The notes: generated from the letters alone by a model not told the origin. A stretch of 64,000 bases of DNA from Clostridium sp. UBA701 (GCA_002298125.1 DBMJ01000023.1:97321-161320), one strand, 5' to 3'. Positions 33,572 through 43,482 are shown, numbered from the stretch's first letter. A program made the numbers and translations.

Positions 33572-34195
33572 CTAAAACAACTTTAAAAGCTCATGAATGC
33601 TATCAATGGAATAATCGTATTCCTTAACCTCTCCAAACCCATGCCTTGCATAAACAAAAGGTATCCCAGCAAATCTTGCTGCCTTTAAATCTCCCTCAGT
33701 ATCTCCAACATATATCGGATTTACTAAATTGTTTCTTTCTATTACTAGTTTTATATTTTCTCCTTTAGTTAATCCTGTTCTTCCTGGATTTTCATAGTCT
33801 GTGAAATATTTGTCCAGTTTATGGGCTTTGAAAAAGGATTCTATATATCCGCACTGACAGTTGCTAACTATAAATAACTTATAGGACTTAGCCAATTCCT
33901 TCAGGGTTTCCTCTAACCTATCATATAAAACCGCACCATGTTTTTCTAAATATTTACATTCTTCTTCGCAGCAGTGATTAACTATTTTAAGGCTCTTTTC
34001 CTCATCTAAATAGGGGAAAAATTTGGGGGCAATATCTTTTACTGTTAAGCCCATTGCACCCTTCATATCCTCAATGGTAAGTTTGTTTTTTACCTCACTA
34101 TAATTACTTAGAACATCATTCCATGAATCTATAATGCTATCTGTTGAATCCCATAGGGTACCATCCAAATCAAAAATAATACTATCTAACTTCAT
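33572..34195 (-). CDS. HAD-family hydrolase, phosphoglycolate phosphatase-like
   Basis: 207 residues. Motif I FDLDGTLWDSTDSI (about 8-21), a helical cap, motif II IVSNCQCGY, motif III K in TGLTKGENIKL and motif IV YVGDTEGDLKAARFAG. All HAD residues are in place. The substrate is unknown. AATGGAGG precedes the ATG. It is the first clear gene of the long minus-strand accessory array that runs to the right edge. Confidence 0.9.
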   Translation of the reverse strand: MKLDSIIFDLDGTLWDSTDSIIDSWNDVLSNYSEVKNKLTIEDMKGAMGLTVKDIAPKFFPYLDEEKSLKIVNHCCEEECKYLEKHGAVLYDRLEETLKELAKSYKLFIVSNCQCGYIESFFKAHKLDKYFTDYENPGRTGLTKGENIKLVIERNNLVNPIYVGDTEGDLKAARFAGIPFVYARHGFGEVKEYDYSIDSIHELLKLF

Positions 34196-34252
34196 AAGTT
34201 TCCTCCATTTGTTCAGCGATTAATTCCACTTTTATTTTATCCATAACTACCT

Positions 34253-34798
34253 TCAAAGTATATTACATCTTTTTATAAAGCCTAATATACTTATTGCTAG
34301 TATAACTGTTATTATGAAAAGGACAACAATGTAAACTATAGCTAATGGCGGTATGATAATCATGATGAATGATAATATAACTGCTATCTGCAGCATCATG
34401 TATTTCTTCCATTTATCATGAGATTCTTCTGCCAAATCAGATCTTCCTCGTTTCTCCGCCATATCCGCAATACCCATAAATAAATTATATACAACTAGTA
34501 AGTTAACCACAAAGGAAGCGATTGCTATAGGTATACCCAATATTCCAAACTGGCCTAAATGAATACCTGCGCCTTCAGCAGGTCTTTCATAAATTGAAAA
34601 TATGGACAACACTATCATAGGAATATTATATTTTGCAGCTGTACTAAAATAATCACTCCTTGAGGCAAGATCGCGAAAGCCAAAAGCGAAGAGTAAATAA
34701 CCCACTATATCAGGCAAAATATCAAAGCCTTGAATCTTAAAGCTGAGCATAATAAATAGAAATCCCCAATACAGTTTGCTTAACCCTTTTTCATTCAT
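34253..34798 (-). CDS. polytopic membrane protein, unknown
   Basis: 181 residues with about five hydrophobic segments (FILFIMLSFKIQGFDILPDIVGYLLFAFG-type start). The segment LPDIVGYLLFAFGFRDLA recalls small clostridial membrane proteins often annotated hypothetical. TTTTGGGGGTAATTGT precedes the ATG. No enzymatic motif. Confidence 0.6.
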   Translation of the reverse strand: MNEKGLSKLYWGFLFIMLSFKIQGFDILPDIVGYLLFAFGFRDLASRSDYFSTAAKYNIPMIVLSIFSIYERPAEGAGIHLGQFGILGIPIAIASFVVNLLVVYNLFMGIADMAEKRGRSDLAEESHDKWKKYMMLQIAVILSFIMIIIPPLAIVYIVVLFIITVILAISILGFIKRCNIL

Positions 34799-34854
34799 AC
34801 AATTACCCCCAAAATAAAATTGATTTCTATGTTTTGTATCCCCAAAGCCCTTGT

Positions 34855-35772
34855 CTATATCCTATTAAACTTCAATAAGGCTAATAAAGCTTCCAGTGTT
34901 AGGATTCCTGTCCATTCCTTTTTAGCAATTTCCCATTGCTCTAAATAGTTGTCCCATTGCCATGTAGGCAAAATATTACCATGTTCTTCAAATCTATCTA
35001 TTAAATAATCTAAGTTCTGATCTATGTATTTAGCCTCAATTTCAAAAAAGTTCTTAGAACCTATCTCTATAAATTTTAATGGAGTGGGTACATAATTTGT
35101 CCATTCCGCTTGGTTTATGTTGACCAATTGAGAAACGGCCAACTTTATTTTATCTTCAATTTGGCTAGAGTATTCTTCATCAATGGTATTATACATATGA
35201 ATATAGCATAATATTTCATGTTCAGAGCTAAATTCTGTACGTTTATTCAAATTAGCTATAGCATAACTTAATAATGAATAAATATCTATTTCCTTAAGAT
35301 ATGTTTTATATTTATAAAGATACCCTATCAATTCAGCAGTAGGATTCCCCCATGAATAATCAATAACAGTCATATTTATATCGTTTCTAAATTCCCACCA
35401 AGGTGCATGAGGATAGTTGTTGACATTACTTGGAACACTATACCAGCCATTTCTATTGCTGTCATAGGCGGTTTCTAGATATTTAACAGCTTTAGCTATC
35501 ATGTTTTGTGCACGATTACTATTATCTATCTTACTCAAATATCTTAAGCCAATGGATGTTGCCATGGGTGAAGACTGTATAAGCTTAAAATCTGGCTCTA
35601 TGCCTCTTCCAAAGCCTCCATCTACATTTTGAAATGCTTCTAATGAATCCAATATATCATCACCGCTTGAACCATTAAAATAGTAATTGAATATAGCTCT
35701 TTCTAATGGTCTAGCCCCTGTATCCATATAAATATTTATTTGATTAAAAAGAGTGTTTGATAATTTTTTCAT
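34855..35772 (-). CDS. alpha/alpha-toroid-like protein (prenyltransferase/squalene-cyclase-like repeats)
   Basis: About 305 residues from ATG 35772 (GGAGGCAAAATATC upstream). It carries QNVDGGFGRGIEPD and repeated helical pairs like terpenoid-cyclase or prenyltransferase beta-subunit toroids, plus WWEFRNDINMTVIDYSWGNPTAELIGYLY. The DxDD cyclase motif is not visible, so catalysis is doubtful. It follows the methyltransferase gene with only about 36 bp between stop and start. Confidence 0.6.
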   Translation of the reverse strand: MKKLSNTLFNQINIYMDTGARPLERAIFNYYFNGSSGDDILDSLEAFQNVDGGFGRGIEPDFKLIQSSPMATSIGLRYLSKIDNSNRAQNMIAKAVKYLETAYDSNRNGWYSVPSNVNNYPHAPWWEFRNDINMTVIDYSWGNPTAELIGYLYKYKTYLKEIDIYSLLSYAIANLNKRTEFSSEHEILCYIHMYNTIDEEYSSQIEDKIKLAVSQLVNINQAEWTNYVPTPLKFIEIGSKNFFEIEAKYIDQNLDYLIDRFEEHGNILPTWQWDNYLEQWEIAKKEWTGILTLEALLALLKFNRI

Positions 35773-35808
35773 GATATTTTGCCTCCAGTATTTTTTGTTA
35801 AGCATAAA

Positions 35809-36693
35809 TTATTTCTCACATTCTGCAACTACAACTGAAAACCATTCCCCTTCAAACGGTATAAGGTCAGTATCACATTTTTGTGCAATGTCTTCTGCTG
35901 CTGTTATCATATCAACTCTTCTAAATTCAGCAGCTTGATGTACATCCATAAAGCCTTCTTCCGTGAATAACTTCTCTACTTCATAAATTCCTTGAGAATT
36001 TAACCACCCTTTGACTTCTTTATAACCTTGGGAGTGCTCTTTAATTAAAATTCCGCTATTTAATAAAAACTTGTCCTGTTTTAAAACTCTTTTTACTTCT
36101 GCAATTCCATAAGGCACTTTATCTAACATATTTTCAATGCCATAAAATGATACAGCTAAATCAATTGAATTTTCTTTTATTGGTAATTTTGTAGCATCGC
36201 ATGCTATGTAATTAACCTTCATATTTGGATTAAGCTTCTTAATCTTTAGTCTGTCATATTTTAATACCTCAAAGCTCAAGTCTGCACATATTACCTGAGC
36301 ATCTAATGTTAATTTCTTAGCTAGTTCACTTAGTAACATTCCCCTTCCTGTTGCTATGTCAAGTACTGTTTTAATTTCCATATTATTAAGTTTGTTTATA
36401 ATAATATCTTTTGCCTTATTATTTATTAGCTTCATATTTTCAGGTGTGCTATTTAATATTTTTTCATCTAATTCTTCATAATCAGCATATTTATACATCT
36501 CTTCCCAATTATTTGATAGCTCCTGTTCTTTTGGCCCAAAGTTAATAACTCCTTCTTTGATTATCCAATGATGATTGTTACAACAACTTAATTTTCCCTC
36601 TATAATCTCATCATTCTCTTCTTTAATAATGGATAATGTCAATTCTCTCATGCACTCTGGACATGTAAGAATCTTAGATAATTCTTTAAACAT
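35809..36693 (-). CDS. class I SAM-dependent methyltransferase with N-terminal zinc ribbon
   Basis: 294 residues from ATG 36693 (GGGGGAGTTAAAC upstream). An N-terminal treble-clef segment (LTCPECMRELTL, then CCNNHHW) precedes a Rossmann domain with motif I VLDIATGRGMLLSELA and ICADLSFEVLKYDR, then LAVSFYGIENMLDK. The arrangement resembles RlmA-type rRNA methyltransferases, but the substrate is not known. Confidence 0.8.
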   Translation of the reverse strand: MFKELSKILTCPECMRELTLSIIKEENDEIIEGKLSCCNNHHWIIKEGVINFGPKEQELSNNWEEMYKYADYEELDEKILNSTPENMKLINNKAKDIIINKLNNMEIKTVLDIATGRGMLLSELAKKLTLDAQVICADLSFEVLKYDRLKIKKLNPNMKVNYIACDATKLPIKENSIDLAVSFYGIENMLDKVPYGIAEVKRVLKQDKFLLNSGILIKEHSQGYKEVKGWLNSQGIYEVEKLFTEEGFMDVHQAAEFRRVDMITAAEDIAQKCDTDLIPFEGEWFSVVVAECEK

Positions 36694-36719
36694 GTTTAAC
36701 TCCCCCATTTCAATTTATG

Positions 36720-36791
36720 TCATTCGTGAATAAACTTATAATCACTTTCAATAACCTCTCTCAAACACAACCTATCAGTAATAATTTGCAT
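36720..36791 (-). pseudogene. N-terminal remnant of a GNAT acetyltransferase
   Basis: ATG with AAGAGGTGAAAC upstream starts MQIITDRLCLREVIESDYKF, the standard beginning of RimJ/RimL-type GNATs, then stops at codon 24. The rest of the gene is gone. Confidence 0.6.
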
Positions 36792-36972
36792 GTTTCACCT
36801 CTTATTAAAATTAAAAATAGTTCCATCTTTTCTCCCATTTTTATAACCACATTTTGATTGCCGCAAAGCATGGACATGCAAATTTGTCAACGACAGCGTA
36901 GCCTTCATTTTAACGATGACGGTTGGCTCTGCTACTCAATACGAAGATTATGCTTATTAGTGGGCTGTTTAT

Positions 36973-37530
36973 TCAAATAATCTCAAATATAAACTCACAA
37001 GGTTTTTTACCTTTGCTGTTAATCGGCGACGAAACAATTTCCTTTGTTTTAAGCTGTATATCAAGTAGCTTTTCTAAGTGACGTCGGCAATGACCGGCAC
37101 AGCAAAAACAATAAGTAAGTGGCATTTTGCGGTCTTCATACGAGAGGTCGCTGACTTTCAGTTTTTTATTAACAACAGCTGAACATACACAAGCAAAGTC
37201 ATCTTTCTCCTTAATAATCCATCCCGCTGTTAGTGTATTGTCTTTACTTAGGCTAATATTCCAATCCGAATGGAAATCTCCTAAATAGGCAACTTTTTCA
37301 ATCTTTTTTTGTAATGTTTCAGCTTCAATTTTCTTGATTCCATTCAGTTCTTTATGTGATGTACCGCAAGCGCTTGTATCTAAAATTTGATATACGATTT
37401 CAGGATGAAGCAGTTTTTCCATCCTTGCAATAATATCTACAAGGTCACCATTGCCAATTATTTCTTTTACTAAGTCTTCATCTATGTTTTGTTCAGCCAA
37501 CCTTTTCTTAATTCCATAAACCTTCGCCAT
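36973..37530 (-). CDS. cysteine-rich protein, unknown (185 aa)
   Basis: No known domain is certain. Visible are DTSACGTSH, DDFACVCSAVV and LTYCFCCAGHCRRHLEKLL, the last a cysteine/histidine cluster that could bind zinc or a cluster. It starts 3 bp after the MerR-type regulator, so they form an operon. Similar two-gene units occur in Clostridia, but their function is unknown to me. Confidence 0.65.
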   Translation of the reverse strand: MAKVYGIKKRLAEQNIDEDLVKEIIGNGDLVDIIARMEKLLHPEIVYQILDTSACGTSHKELNGIKKIEAETLQKKIEKVAYLGDFHSDWNISLSKDNTLTAGWIIKEKDDFACVCSAVVNKKLKVSDLSYEDRKMPLTYCFCCAGHCRRHLEKLLDIQLKTKEIVSSPINSKGKKPCEFIFEII

Positions 37531-37533
37531 GTA

Positions 37534-38490
37534 TTATCCCTCCCTTAACTTAATCGGTACGAAAATATCCAGTTGATGATATCCGAGACCCTTTTTAATT
37601 TCATCTGTCGGATTAAGCATATGACACAGCGTTTGATGCTCCGGATATTCATCTAATTCAAACCCACTTGTTTCTATCCAGTTCTTAATACCAGTATAAA
37701 CTCTTCCATTAATATCATCATCGCCATCGACCGATATAGCCGCTGCATATAATCCCCCTTCAAATTCAATAATTTCATACGGAGCCGTATCTTTTTCGGT
37801 TACCCAATCCTTTATTGCCCATATCCAAACAGCCTTACCATCCTCATGCCACATAAAATCGGGGGGAGCATATAAAAGGTCACGGATTAGATGGGAATGC
37901 GCTACTTGCCATTTATTAAAACCGTTTTCGCTGAAAAGGTCATCAAATGTTCTATAGCCAGAGGTAACTACTCTAAATTTAGGTAATTTAATAACCCTAA
38001 CCTCTGGCGCTTTCTTAATTTTTTCTGTTACATAAATCAAGCGGTTGACATTTGATGGATTTCCGTTGTAATCTACATTAACTAGCTGGGTTTCAATTTC
38101 CTTTGCTTTTTCATACAGCAACTTCACATCAGAATCCTTGGCGAAGTCAGCATTTTCAATCTGATGTATAAACTCTATAACAATATTTTTCAATTCATAT
38201 AAAAGAGCGACTTCATCATCTATATCATCAACCTTTTTGCCAAGCACCTCTAATACAACCTCAGAGCCGGATTTGCTAAAAATACGCCCTATATCTTTAA
38301 TGCTGATATTCAGTTTACGTAATATCAATATTTGCTCCAGGCGTTTAACTGCTCCTTCATCATACATTCTGTAAGCATAATCATCATTGCGAGTGCTACT
38401 TATCAAGCCCATATCCTCATAATAACGAAGTGTACGGGCTGATACATCGTATTTAGTTGATACATCTCGAATTTTAATTAGCTTGTACAT
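37534..38490 (-). CDS. MerR-family regulator with GyrI-like effector domain
   Basis: 318 residues: N-terminal MerR winged helix (KIRDVSTKYDVSARTLRYYEDMGLISS...YRMYDEGAVKRLEQIL), dimerisation helix to about 130, then a GyrI/AraC effector-binding fold (about 160-318, FRVVTSGYRTFDDLF, EFEGGLYAAAISVDGDD, YHQLDIFVPI). It resembles BmrR-type multidrug sensors. It probably controls its own operon with the downstream cysteine-rich gene. Confidence 0.9.
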   Translation of the reverse strand: MYKLIKIRDVSTKYDVSARTLRYYEDMGLISSTRNDDYAYRMYDEGAVKRLEQILILRKLNISIKDIGRIFSKSGSEVVLEVLGKKVDDIDDEVALLYELKNIVIEFIHQIENADFAKDSDVKLLYEKAKEIETQLVNVDYNGNPSNVNRLIYVTEKIKKAPEVRVIKLPKFRVVTSGYRTFDDLFSENGFNKWQVAHSHLIRDLLYAPPDFMWHEDGKAVWIWAIKDWVTEKDTAPYEIIEFEGGLYAAAISVDGDDDINGRVYTGIKNWIETSGFELDEYPEHQTLCHMLNPTDEIKKGLGYHQLDIFVPIKLREG

Positions 38491-38769
38491 AAATAAACCC
38501 TCCTTACCACTGATTATAATTATTAATATAATCCCTTCCCCAACGGCAGAGTCAAGAGGCTGCAGTATGAAGAAAATATAAATTTATATATCTACTTTCA
38601 TTTTGATGCGAAAATAATAACATACTCCCGAATTTTCTTTCAACATCATTTTTAAAACCATATAGGTTGACATTTACAAAATAGTCCAAGGGTTTGGGTG
38701 TTTCCCAACAAGTGATTTTTAGGAAGTAGGTGCCTAATTCCTATGCTTGCTCTTCAAAAAATCAATTAA

Positions 38770-38925
38770 GAAGATATAAAGCGTTTTTCGTCTATTCAAT
38801 CTATAAAAAATCCTGAAAAGTTGAGCAACGAAGATAGAGTAATTTTTGACAAACATAAAAATACTATATTTTATGAATTAAGCATTAATGGAAAAAAAGC
38901 TTATGGACAAATCAATGCTAAGTAA
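38770..38925 (+). pseudogene. C-terminal gene remnant on the plus strand
   Basis: An open frame without a start codes for 51 residues (SSIQSIKNPEKLSNEDRVIF, then DKHKNTIFYELSINGKKAYG). No family recognised. It is one of the few plus-strand traces in this region. The 38.49-38.98 kb gap holds no intact gene. Confidence 0.35.
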
Positions 38926-38979
38926 AATAAAGTAGGCTTGTTGCACCACTACTTTGTCATTACTTCTGCAGTGAACTAA

Positions 38980-39162
38980 TTATAAACTCCTAATATAGAA
39001 AAGTCTTTCACTTTCAATTTTCTTATCATCTATAATTTCACTCTTCATGAACCTTCCGCTTAATTCAAATCTGAGTTTCTCTAAACATCTTTGGGAGTTT
39101 GTATTTTCAGGTCTTACTGTTGCTCGAATTTTTTTATACTCTATCAGTAGCATTTCCTCCAA
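38980..39162 (-). pseudogene. C-terminal fragment of a GNAT acetyltransferase
   Basis: About 60 residues: IRATVRPENTNSQRCLEKLR followed by FELSGRFMKSEIIDDKKIES. This is the last third of a GNAT (motif around 'N..S.R.LEKLGF'), with the acetyl-CoA loop missing. It may be translated from a chance start, but cannot be an enzyme. Confidence 0.7.
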
Positions 39163-39191
39163 TATTCACCTTACTTATTTGACTCTAAACT

Positions 39192-39752
39192 CTATTTCCC
39201 CTTTATTTTAAACTTCTTAGCAAATAGACTATAAATTCCAAAACCTATTATTGAACCTAAGGTATTTAAAATAATATCATCTATATCAACTGATCTGAAA
39301 TTACCACAAAGCATTGATAAATACTGAAGAAACTCTATTGATATAGACACAAATAAGCATAGTACAACTACTGATTTTATACTTCTAAATCTTTTCAAAA
39401 TTATAGGAAGCATTGCTGCTAAGGGTGCTAAAAGAAATAAATTACCAAATATATTTACTATCCAAAACTTAATCATAAAACCTTTCATGTTTACTGGAAT
39501 TGCTGAAATATCCTTTATTGTATTAAACACAGGTATTAAGTTTGCTCTTGGCTTAATATATCTAAATGAATAAAATGGCAATAGTGTAATTGCAATTAGT
39601 CCCATTATGTAAATAGAGAGAATAATTATGAGTATTTCTCTATAACTGAAAAACTTATAATTAAATTGTTTAGACTTTCTATACCTACTTATTTCTATAG
39701 CAATTAATATAGGAATTCCTATTATAAATGCAAATGGTCTATCAAACCCCAT
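39192..39752 (-). CDS. VanZ-like membrane protein
   Basis: 186 residues, about five membrane segments. ILIIILSIYIMGLIAITLLP, NLIPVFNTIKD, WIVNIFGNLFLLAPLAAMLP and SIEFLQYLSMLCGNFRSVDIDDIILNTLGSIIGF are the typical VanZ-family blocks. VanZ gives low-level teicoplanin resistance in the vanA cluster; most family members have unknown functions. TTGGGGGATGAACT lies upstream. Confidence 0.9.
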   Translation of the reverse strand: MGFDRPFAFIIGIPILIAIEISRYRKSKQFNYKFFSYREILIIILSIYIMGLIAITLLPFYSFRYIKPRANLIPVFNTIKDISAIPVNMKGFMIKFWIVNIFGNLFLLAPLAAMLPIILKRFRSIKSVVVLCLFVSISIEFLQYLSMLCGNFRSVDIDDIILNTLGSIIGFGIYSLFAKKFKIKGK

Positions 39753-39800
39753 AGTTCATCCCCCAATACAATTGTTAAATTTAAAGATTCTTTTCAAACC

Positions 39801-40283
39801 CTAAACATATCTTCTCAGCTTTAATTTAAACTCAGGTTGAGTTACATATTCCATATAATTCACATTACCATTAAAAGATAAATATGCTTGGTACCTTTCC
39901 CGTATAGCTGGAGTTTCAATCATGTCAAGTACTTTATCCTTTGATACCCAGCAGCATTCAGATGTCTCTTCTGACGTACAGAGTTCCCCTCCTACTGGCT
40001 TACATACATAATCCAGCATTACTTTCGTAGGAACTATTTTTACACCATTATAGCCTTTATGTTTTCCAGTATTTGAGTATATCCCTATGAGATGGGATAC
40101 CTCTACATCAATCCCACTTTCTTCTTTAATCTCTCGAATCAAAGCATCTATTAGATTTTCTCCTTCTTCAACTTGCCCGCCTGGGAAAACCCATCCGCCA
40201 TGATAAGTTTTAACTAGAAGAATATTTCCTTCTTTATCTTCTGTAATTCCGCCTACTGCTACTATGTGTGTTGGCATTATCAT
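39801..40283 (-). CDS. Nudix hydrolase
   Basis: 160 residues. The Nudix box GGQVEEGENLIDALIREIKEESGI (about 37-60) is complete (GX5EX7REUXEEXGU). It probably hydrolyses a nucleoside diphosphate derivative. An alternative start is ATG 40277. GGGGGGATTGAA precedes the start. It is surrounded by GNAT genes, as is typical for cassette-like accessory DNA. Confidence 0.9.
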   Translation of the reverse strand: MIMPTHIVAVGGITEDKEGNILLVKTYHGGWVFPGGQVEEGENLIDALIREIKEESGIDVEVSHLIGIYSNTGKHKGYNGVKIVPTKVMLDYVCKPVGGELCTSEETSECCWVSKDKVLDMIETPAIRERYQAYLSFNGNVNYMEYVTQPEFKLKLRRYV

Positions 40284-40370
40284 TTCAATCCCCCCAATTT
40301 TATATTTCTAATACTCCTTCTTTTAAAATACAATCTACTAACTCCATATTCTCTCACCAAAAATCATTTT

Positions 40371-40883
40371 CTATTTATCCTTGTATTGTTTTGAAAAATT
40401 ATCTAATGCATCTCCACACAATCTATATATTTTCAATTGTTCTAATGGAAAAGCCCCTAATTTTTTATAGAACTTAATTGCTGGGTCGTTCCAGTTATGA
40501 CACCACCATTCTAGTCTTCCGCAATCTCTTTCAACAGTTAGTGCAGCAAGATATGAGAGTATTATTTTTCCAAAACCTTTCCCTCTCATTTCAGGTATTA
40601 TATATAGGTCTACTAAGTGTATGCCTAGTTTGCCTAAAAATGTTGAGAAATTATGATGGAATAGTGCAAAGCCTACCGGTTTACCCTCATATTCTCCAAT
40701 TATTACTTCAGCTCCCTTACGCTCAAATAGCGAATTCATTAATACACTTTCTGTAGCGGTTACGTCATTTAATTCTCCTTCATAAGCAGCCAATTCCCTA
40801 ATAAACCATAATACCAATGCTGTATCTTTTTTCTCAGCAAATCTAAGTTTAAATTTTTCATTGCTTGTCTCAATATAAACCAT
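40371..40883 (-). CDS. GNAT acetyltransferase (diamine acetyltransferase-like)
   Basis: 170 residues from ATG 40883 (AAGGAGGAAATC upstream; longer frame rejected). KLRFAEKKDTALVLWFIRELAAYEG, IIGEYEGKPVGFALFHHNFSTFLGKLGIHLVDLYIIPEMRGKGFGKIIL holds the acetyl-CoA loop (RGKGFG). CGRLEWWCHNWNDPAIKFYKKLGA is like the spermidine/spermine acetyltransferase branch. The substrate is not proven. Confidence 0.9.
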   Translation of the reverse strand: MVYIETSNEKFKLRFAEKKDTALVLWFIRELAAYEGELNDVTATESVLMNSLFERKGAEVIIGEYEGKPVGFALFHHNFSTFLGKLGIHLVDLYIIPEMRGKGFGKIILSYLAALTVERDCGRLEWWCHNWNDPAIKFYKKLGAFPLEQLKIYRLCGDALDNFSKQYKDK

Positions 40884-41029
40884 GATTTCCTCCTTCAAAA
40901 CCTTTTTAAAAGGTAGGGCTTTACATTGAAAGCCTGTAGCCATTTTATGACTGCCCCAAGCCCATTGCAATCTTATGCAATTTCAATCTAATTCCATTAT
41001 AAAGAAAACAGATAATTCTGTATATAAAT

Positions 41030-41065
41030 AAAACCCGGTCAAGGTAAAATTCACCTCAACCGGTA
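41030..41065 (-). terminator. terminator of the ABC-F gene
   Basis: On the minus strand CCGGTTGAGGT pairs with ACCTTGACCGG, followed by GTTTTATTTATA. Confidence 0.85.
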
Positions 41066-41085
41066 CATTTATAAGGTTTAAATCG

Positions 41086-43008
41086 TTAAAACTTGAGCCA
41101 CAATTCCATAGCCTCATCCAACTCTTTATTTAAAGCCTCTTTCCTGCAGTATAGTTTATTAAGCTCCTCATAATCTAACATAGAAGCAGCCATAGCTGAA
41201 TCAATCTCTCTTATTTCATTTTCAAGATTTTCAACCCTGGTTTCTACTTTAACCTTTTCTTCTTGCTTCTTTTTACTTTCATCTATATTGTTTGGCTTCT
41301 TAACTTTTTCACTCTTTACCATAGGCTCTTTAAGGACCCTATGGCTCAACTCATCTTTTACACTTTTATAAGAATCATAATTACCAGGATAGCTTTTAAA
41401 GGCATTGTCCTCAACAGCAATTACTCTTTCTCCAACTTTATTGATAAAGTATCTATCGTGAGAGATGAAGAATATAGTTCCTCTAAACTCCTCCAGAGCC
41501 TCCTCAAAGGTTTCTATGGAAGCAATATCAAGATGGTTAGTGGGTTCATCCAGTATTAGTAAATTAACATCTTCATATAACAGCATGCCAAGCTTTAGCC
41601 TGATTTTCTCTCCTCCAGATAGGTGCTTAACTTTTTTAAATACACTATTACCATAAAACATGAATTTGGACAAGTATTCCCTTGCTTTACCTTCAAGTAT
41701 AGAAATCGCTTCCCTGAAACAATCCAGCACTGTGAGTTCCTCATTTATAAAAGTAATTTTCTGTGGTAAATATGCTGTCATTACATTAGCACCTAATTGT
41801 ATTAGCCCAGCATCTGGGCACTCTTCACCTAATAGCAGTTTTAAGAGGGTAGTTTTCCCACTGCCATTCGGGCCTATTAGCGCTGCTCTTTCTCCGAAAT
41901 TAACCAATAAATCTGCATCCTTAAAAATAATTTTGTCTTCAAAGCTTTTTGAGAGCCCTATGGCCTTAATTGTCTCATTGCCTGACCTCTGTGCAGCTTT
42001 CAATTTTAGCTTCATATTCTGTTTTTCAAAAACTGGTTTCTCTATTCTATCCATTTTATCAAGCTTTATTTGTATACTTGTGGCTCTTCTAAAGAATTTG
42101 TTATTATCAGCCCTCATAGCCCAGTCTCTCAAGTCCTTTACGTTTTTTTCCATGGAATTTATCTTCTTTTGCTGTTCTCTATAATTCTCATATTGAATAC
42201 GCATATTTTCTTCTTTTTGATTAATATAAGCAGTATAATTGCCTTTGTAGGTTATAGATTCCATGTCCTCTACTTCTACAATCTTTGTTACTACATTATC
42301 TAGAAAATACCTATCATGAGATACCACAATTACAATTCCTTTGTAACTCTTAAGATAATCTTCAAGCCATTCAATAGAATCCATATCCAAATGATTTGTA
42401 GGTTCATCTAATAGTAGTATATCCGGATTATCAATTAAGAGCTTCCCAAGCACTACCGTAGTTTTTTCGCCGCCGCTTAATAAGCTAAAATCTTTGTTTA
42501 AAAAGCTGTCATCAAGCTTCAACCCTTTGCAAACCTTACTTAATTTTTCTTCTATATCGTAACCGCCCTTAACTTCATATAATTGGACCAAATCACTGTA
42601 CTGCTTTAATGCTTTTTCCAATGCAGTATCCTCTAAAGCTTTCATTTTTTCTTCTAATTCACGCATTTCCTTTTCAACACTGTGAATTTCTTCAAAAGCT
42701 AGGTTTAAAACATCAATAACCTTTACACTGTCTGGATACTCTGGTATTTGTTCAAGGTAAGCACAGGTGGCTTCTCTTGGCAGGTTAATAAGACCTTCAT
42801 CATATCCAGGGCTTGAGGTTTGAGGGTACCCCTGCCAATAATTCATGGGTTCTATTCCAGCTATTAATTTAAGAATAGTACTCTTTCCACTCCCATTTAC
42901 ACCTACTATACCAACCTTTTCTCCTGAATACACTTGAAAGGTTATATTCTTAAGCACAAGGGTGGCATCCATATATTTTTTTATACCATTTAACGATAAT
43001 TCAAACAT
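41086..43008 (-). CDS. ABC-F ATPase, probable ribosome-protection antibiotic resistance protein
   Basis: 640 residues, two ABC domains in one chain without membrane segments. Walker A GVNGSGKST and GPNGSGKTT, signatures LSGGEKT and LSGGEKIRL, Walker B LLLDEPTNHLD and LILDEPTNHLD, linked by a charged interdomain helix pair (about 240-320) and ending in a Lys/Glu coiled coil. ABC-F proteins with a long regulated leader are typically ribosome-protection factors against lincosamides, pleuromutilins and streptogramin A (VmlR, Lsa, CplR groups). The leader here holds a peptide and an attenuator (separate entries), which supports inducible resistance. Which drug is unknown. Confidence 0.85.
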   Translation of the reverse strand: MFELSLNGIKKYMDATLVLKNITFQVYSGEKVGIVGVNGSGKSTILKLIAGIEPMNYWQGYPQTSSPGYDEGLINLPREATCAYLEQIPEYPDSVKVIDVLNLAFEEIHSVEKEMRELEEKMKALEDTALEKALKQYSDLVQLYEVKGGYDIEEKLSKVCKGLKLDDSFLNKDFSLLSGGEKTTVVLGKLLIDNPDILLLDEPTNHLDMDSIEWLEDYLKSYKGIVIVVSHDRYFLDNVVTKIVEVEDMESITYKGNYTAYINQKEENMRIQYENYREQQKKINSMEKNVKDLRDWAMRADNNKFFRRATSIQIKLDKMDRIEKPVFEKQNMKLKLKAAQRSGNETIKAIGLSKSFEDKIIFKDADLLVNFGERAALIGPNGSGKTTLLKLLLGEECPDAGLIQLGANVMTAYLPQKITFINEELTVLDCFREAISILEGKAREYLSKFMFYGNSVFKKVKHLSGGEKIRLKLGMLLYEDVNLLILDEPTNHLDIASIETFEEALEEFRGTIFFISHDRYFINKVGERVIAVEDNAFKSYPGNYDSYKSVKDELSHRVLKEPMVKSEKVKKPNNIDESKKKQEEKVKVETRVENLENEIREIDSAMAASMLDYEELNKLYCRKEALNKELDEAMELWLKF

Positions 43009-43097
43009 AAAAATTTTCTCCTTCCACTCGATTTTGAATTAAGCATTTTATGGGCAGGCCGAAAAAGATCTTCACTACTATAATTTTTTTAGTAATT

Positions 43098-43140
43098 TAA
43101 AAATAAAAAGACCATAAGAAGATCACCTCTTCTTACAGTC
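43098..43140 (-). terminator. attenuator-like terminator in the ABC-F leader
   Basis: On the minus strand GACTGTAAGAAGA pairs with TCTTCTTATGGTC (13 bp with two G-U pairs, loop GGTGA) and is followed by TTTTTATTTTT. It is about 90 nt upstream of the ABC-F start and about 290 nt after the leader peptide. A terminator inside a 5' leader is the sign of transcription attenuation. Confidence 0.8.
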
Positions 43141-43430
43141 TGAAAATACTCTATTACCACTATAATTTATTTAAGTCAGATATAAACAAATAATTATGCA
43201 TACTAATAAAGTCATCCACTATGCTTATACACCCTATACCAGAATTTTTATAAAACTCTAGCTCAATATCTCAAAATAACATTTGAAATACTCTATAAAT
43301 TATAATCTTGAATTTCAGTAAAGTAAGTTACCTTCTAAATGCCTTGTTCCATAAAGAGCATAATAACAAAACCTAATATAATTAGGCAGGTTAAACTCAT
43401 TATAAAATACATATTAATTTAAAATTAATA

Positions 43431-43451
43431 TTAGCAATTAGCTGGTGCCAT
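43431..43451 (-). CDS. six-codon leader peptide MAPANC
   Basis: AAGGAGGGAAGTAAGTT gives a strong Shine-Dalgarno 9 nt before ATG; the frame is MAPANC then TAA. It sits about 30 nt after the promoter start. A ribosome stalled here by an antibiotic could change leader folding and prevent termination. Short, strongly initiated ORFs of this kind precede many inducible resistance genes. Confidence 0.55.
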   Translation of the reverse strand: MAPANC

Positions 43452-43482
43452 AACTTACTTCCCTCCTTCAGGATTTTTCTCT

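Noticed and set aside
36861..36960. Further attC-like site after the cysteine-rich gene
   Set aside because: GTAGCAGAGCC/GGCTACGCTG arms can pair, but the conserved TAAC and ACGTTAT ends are missing; it is too weak to list as an element.
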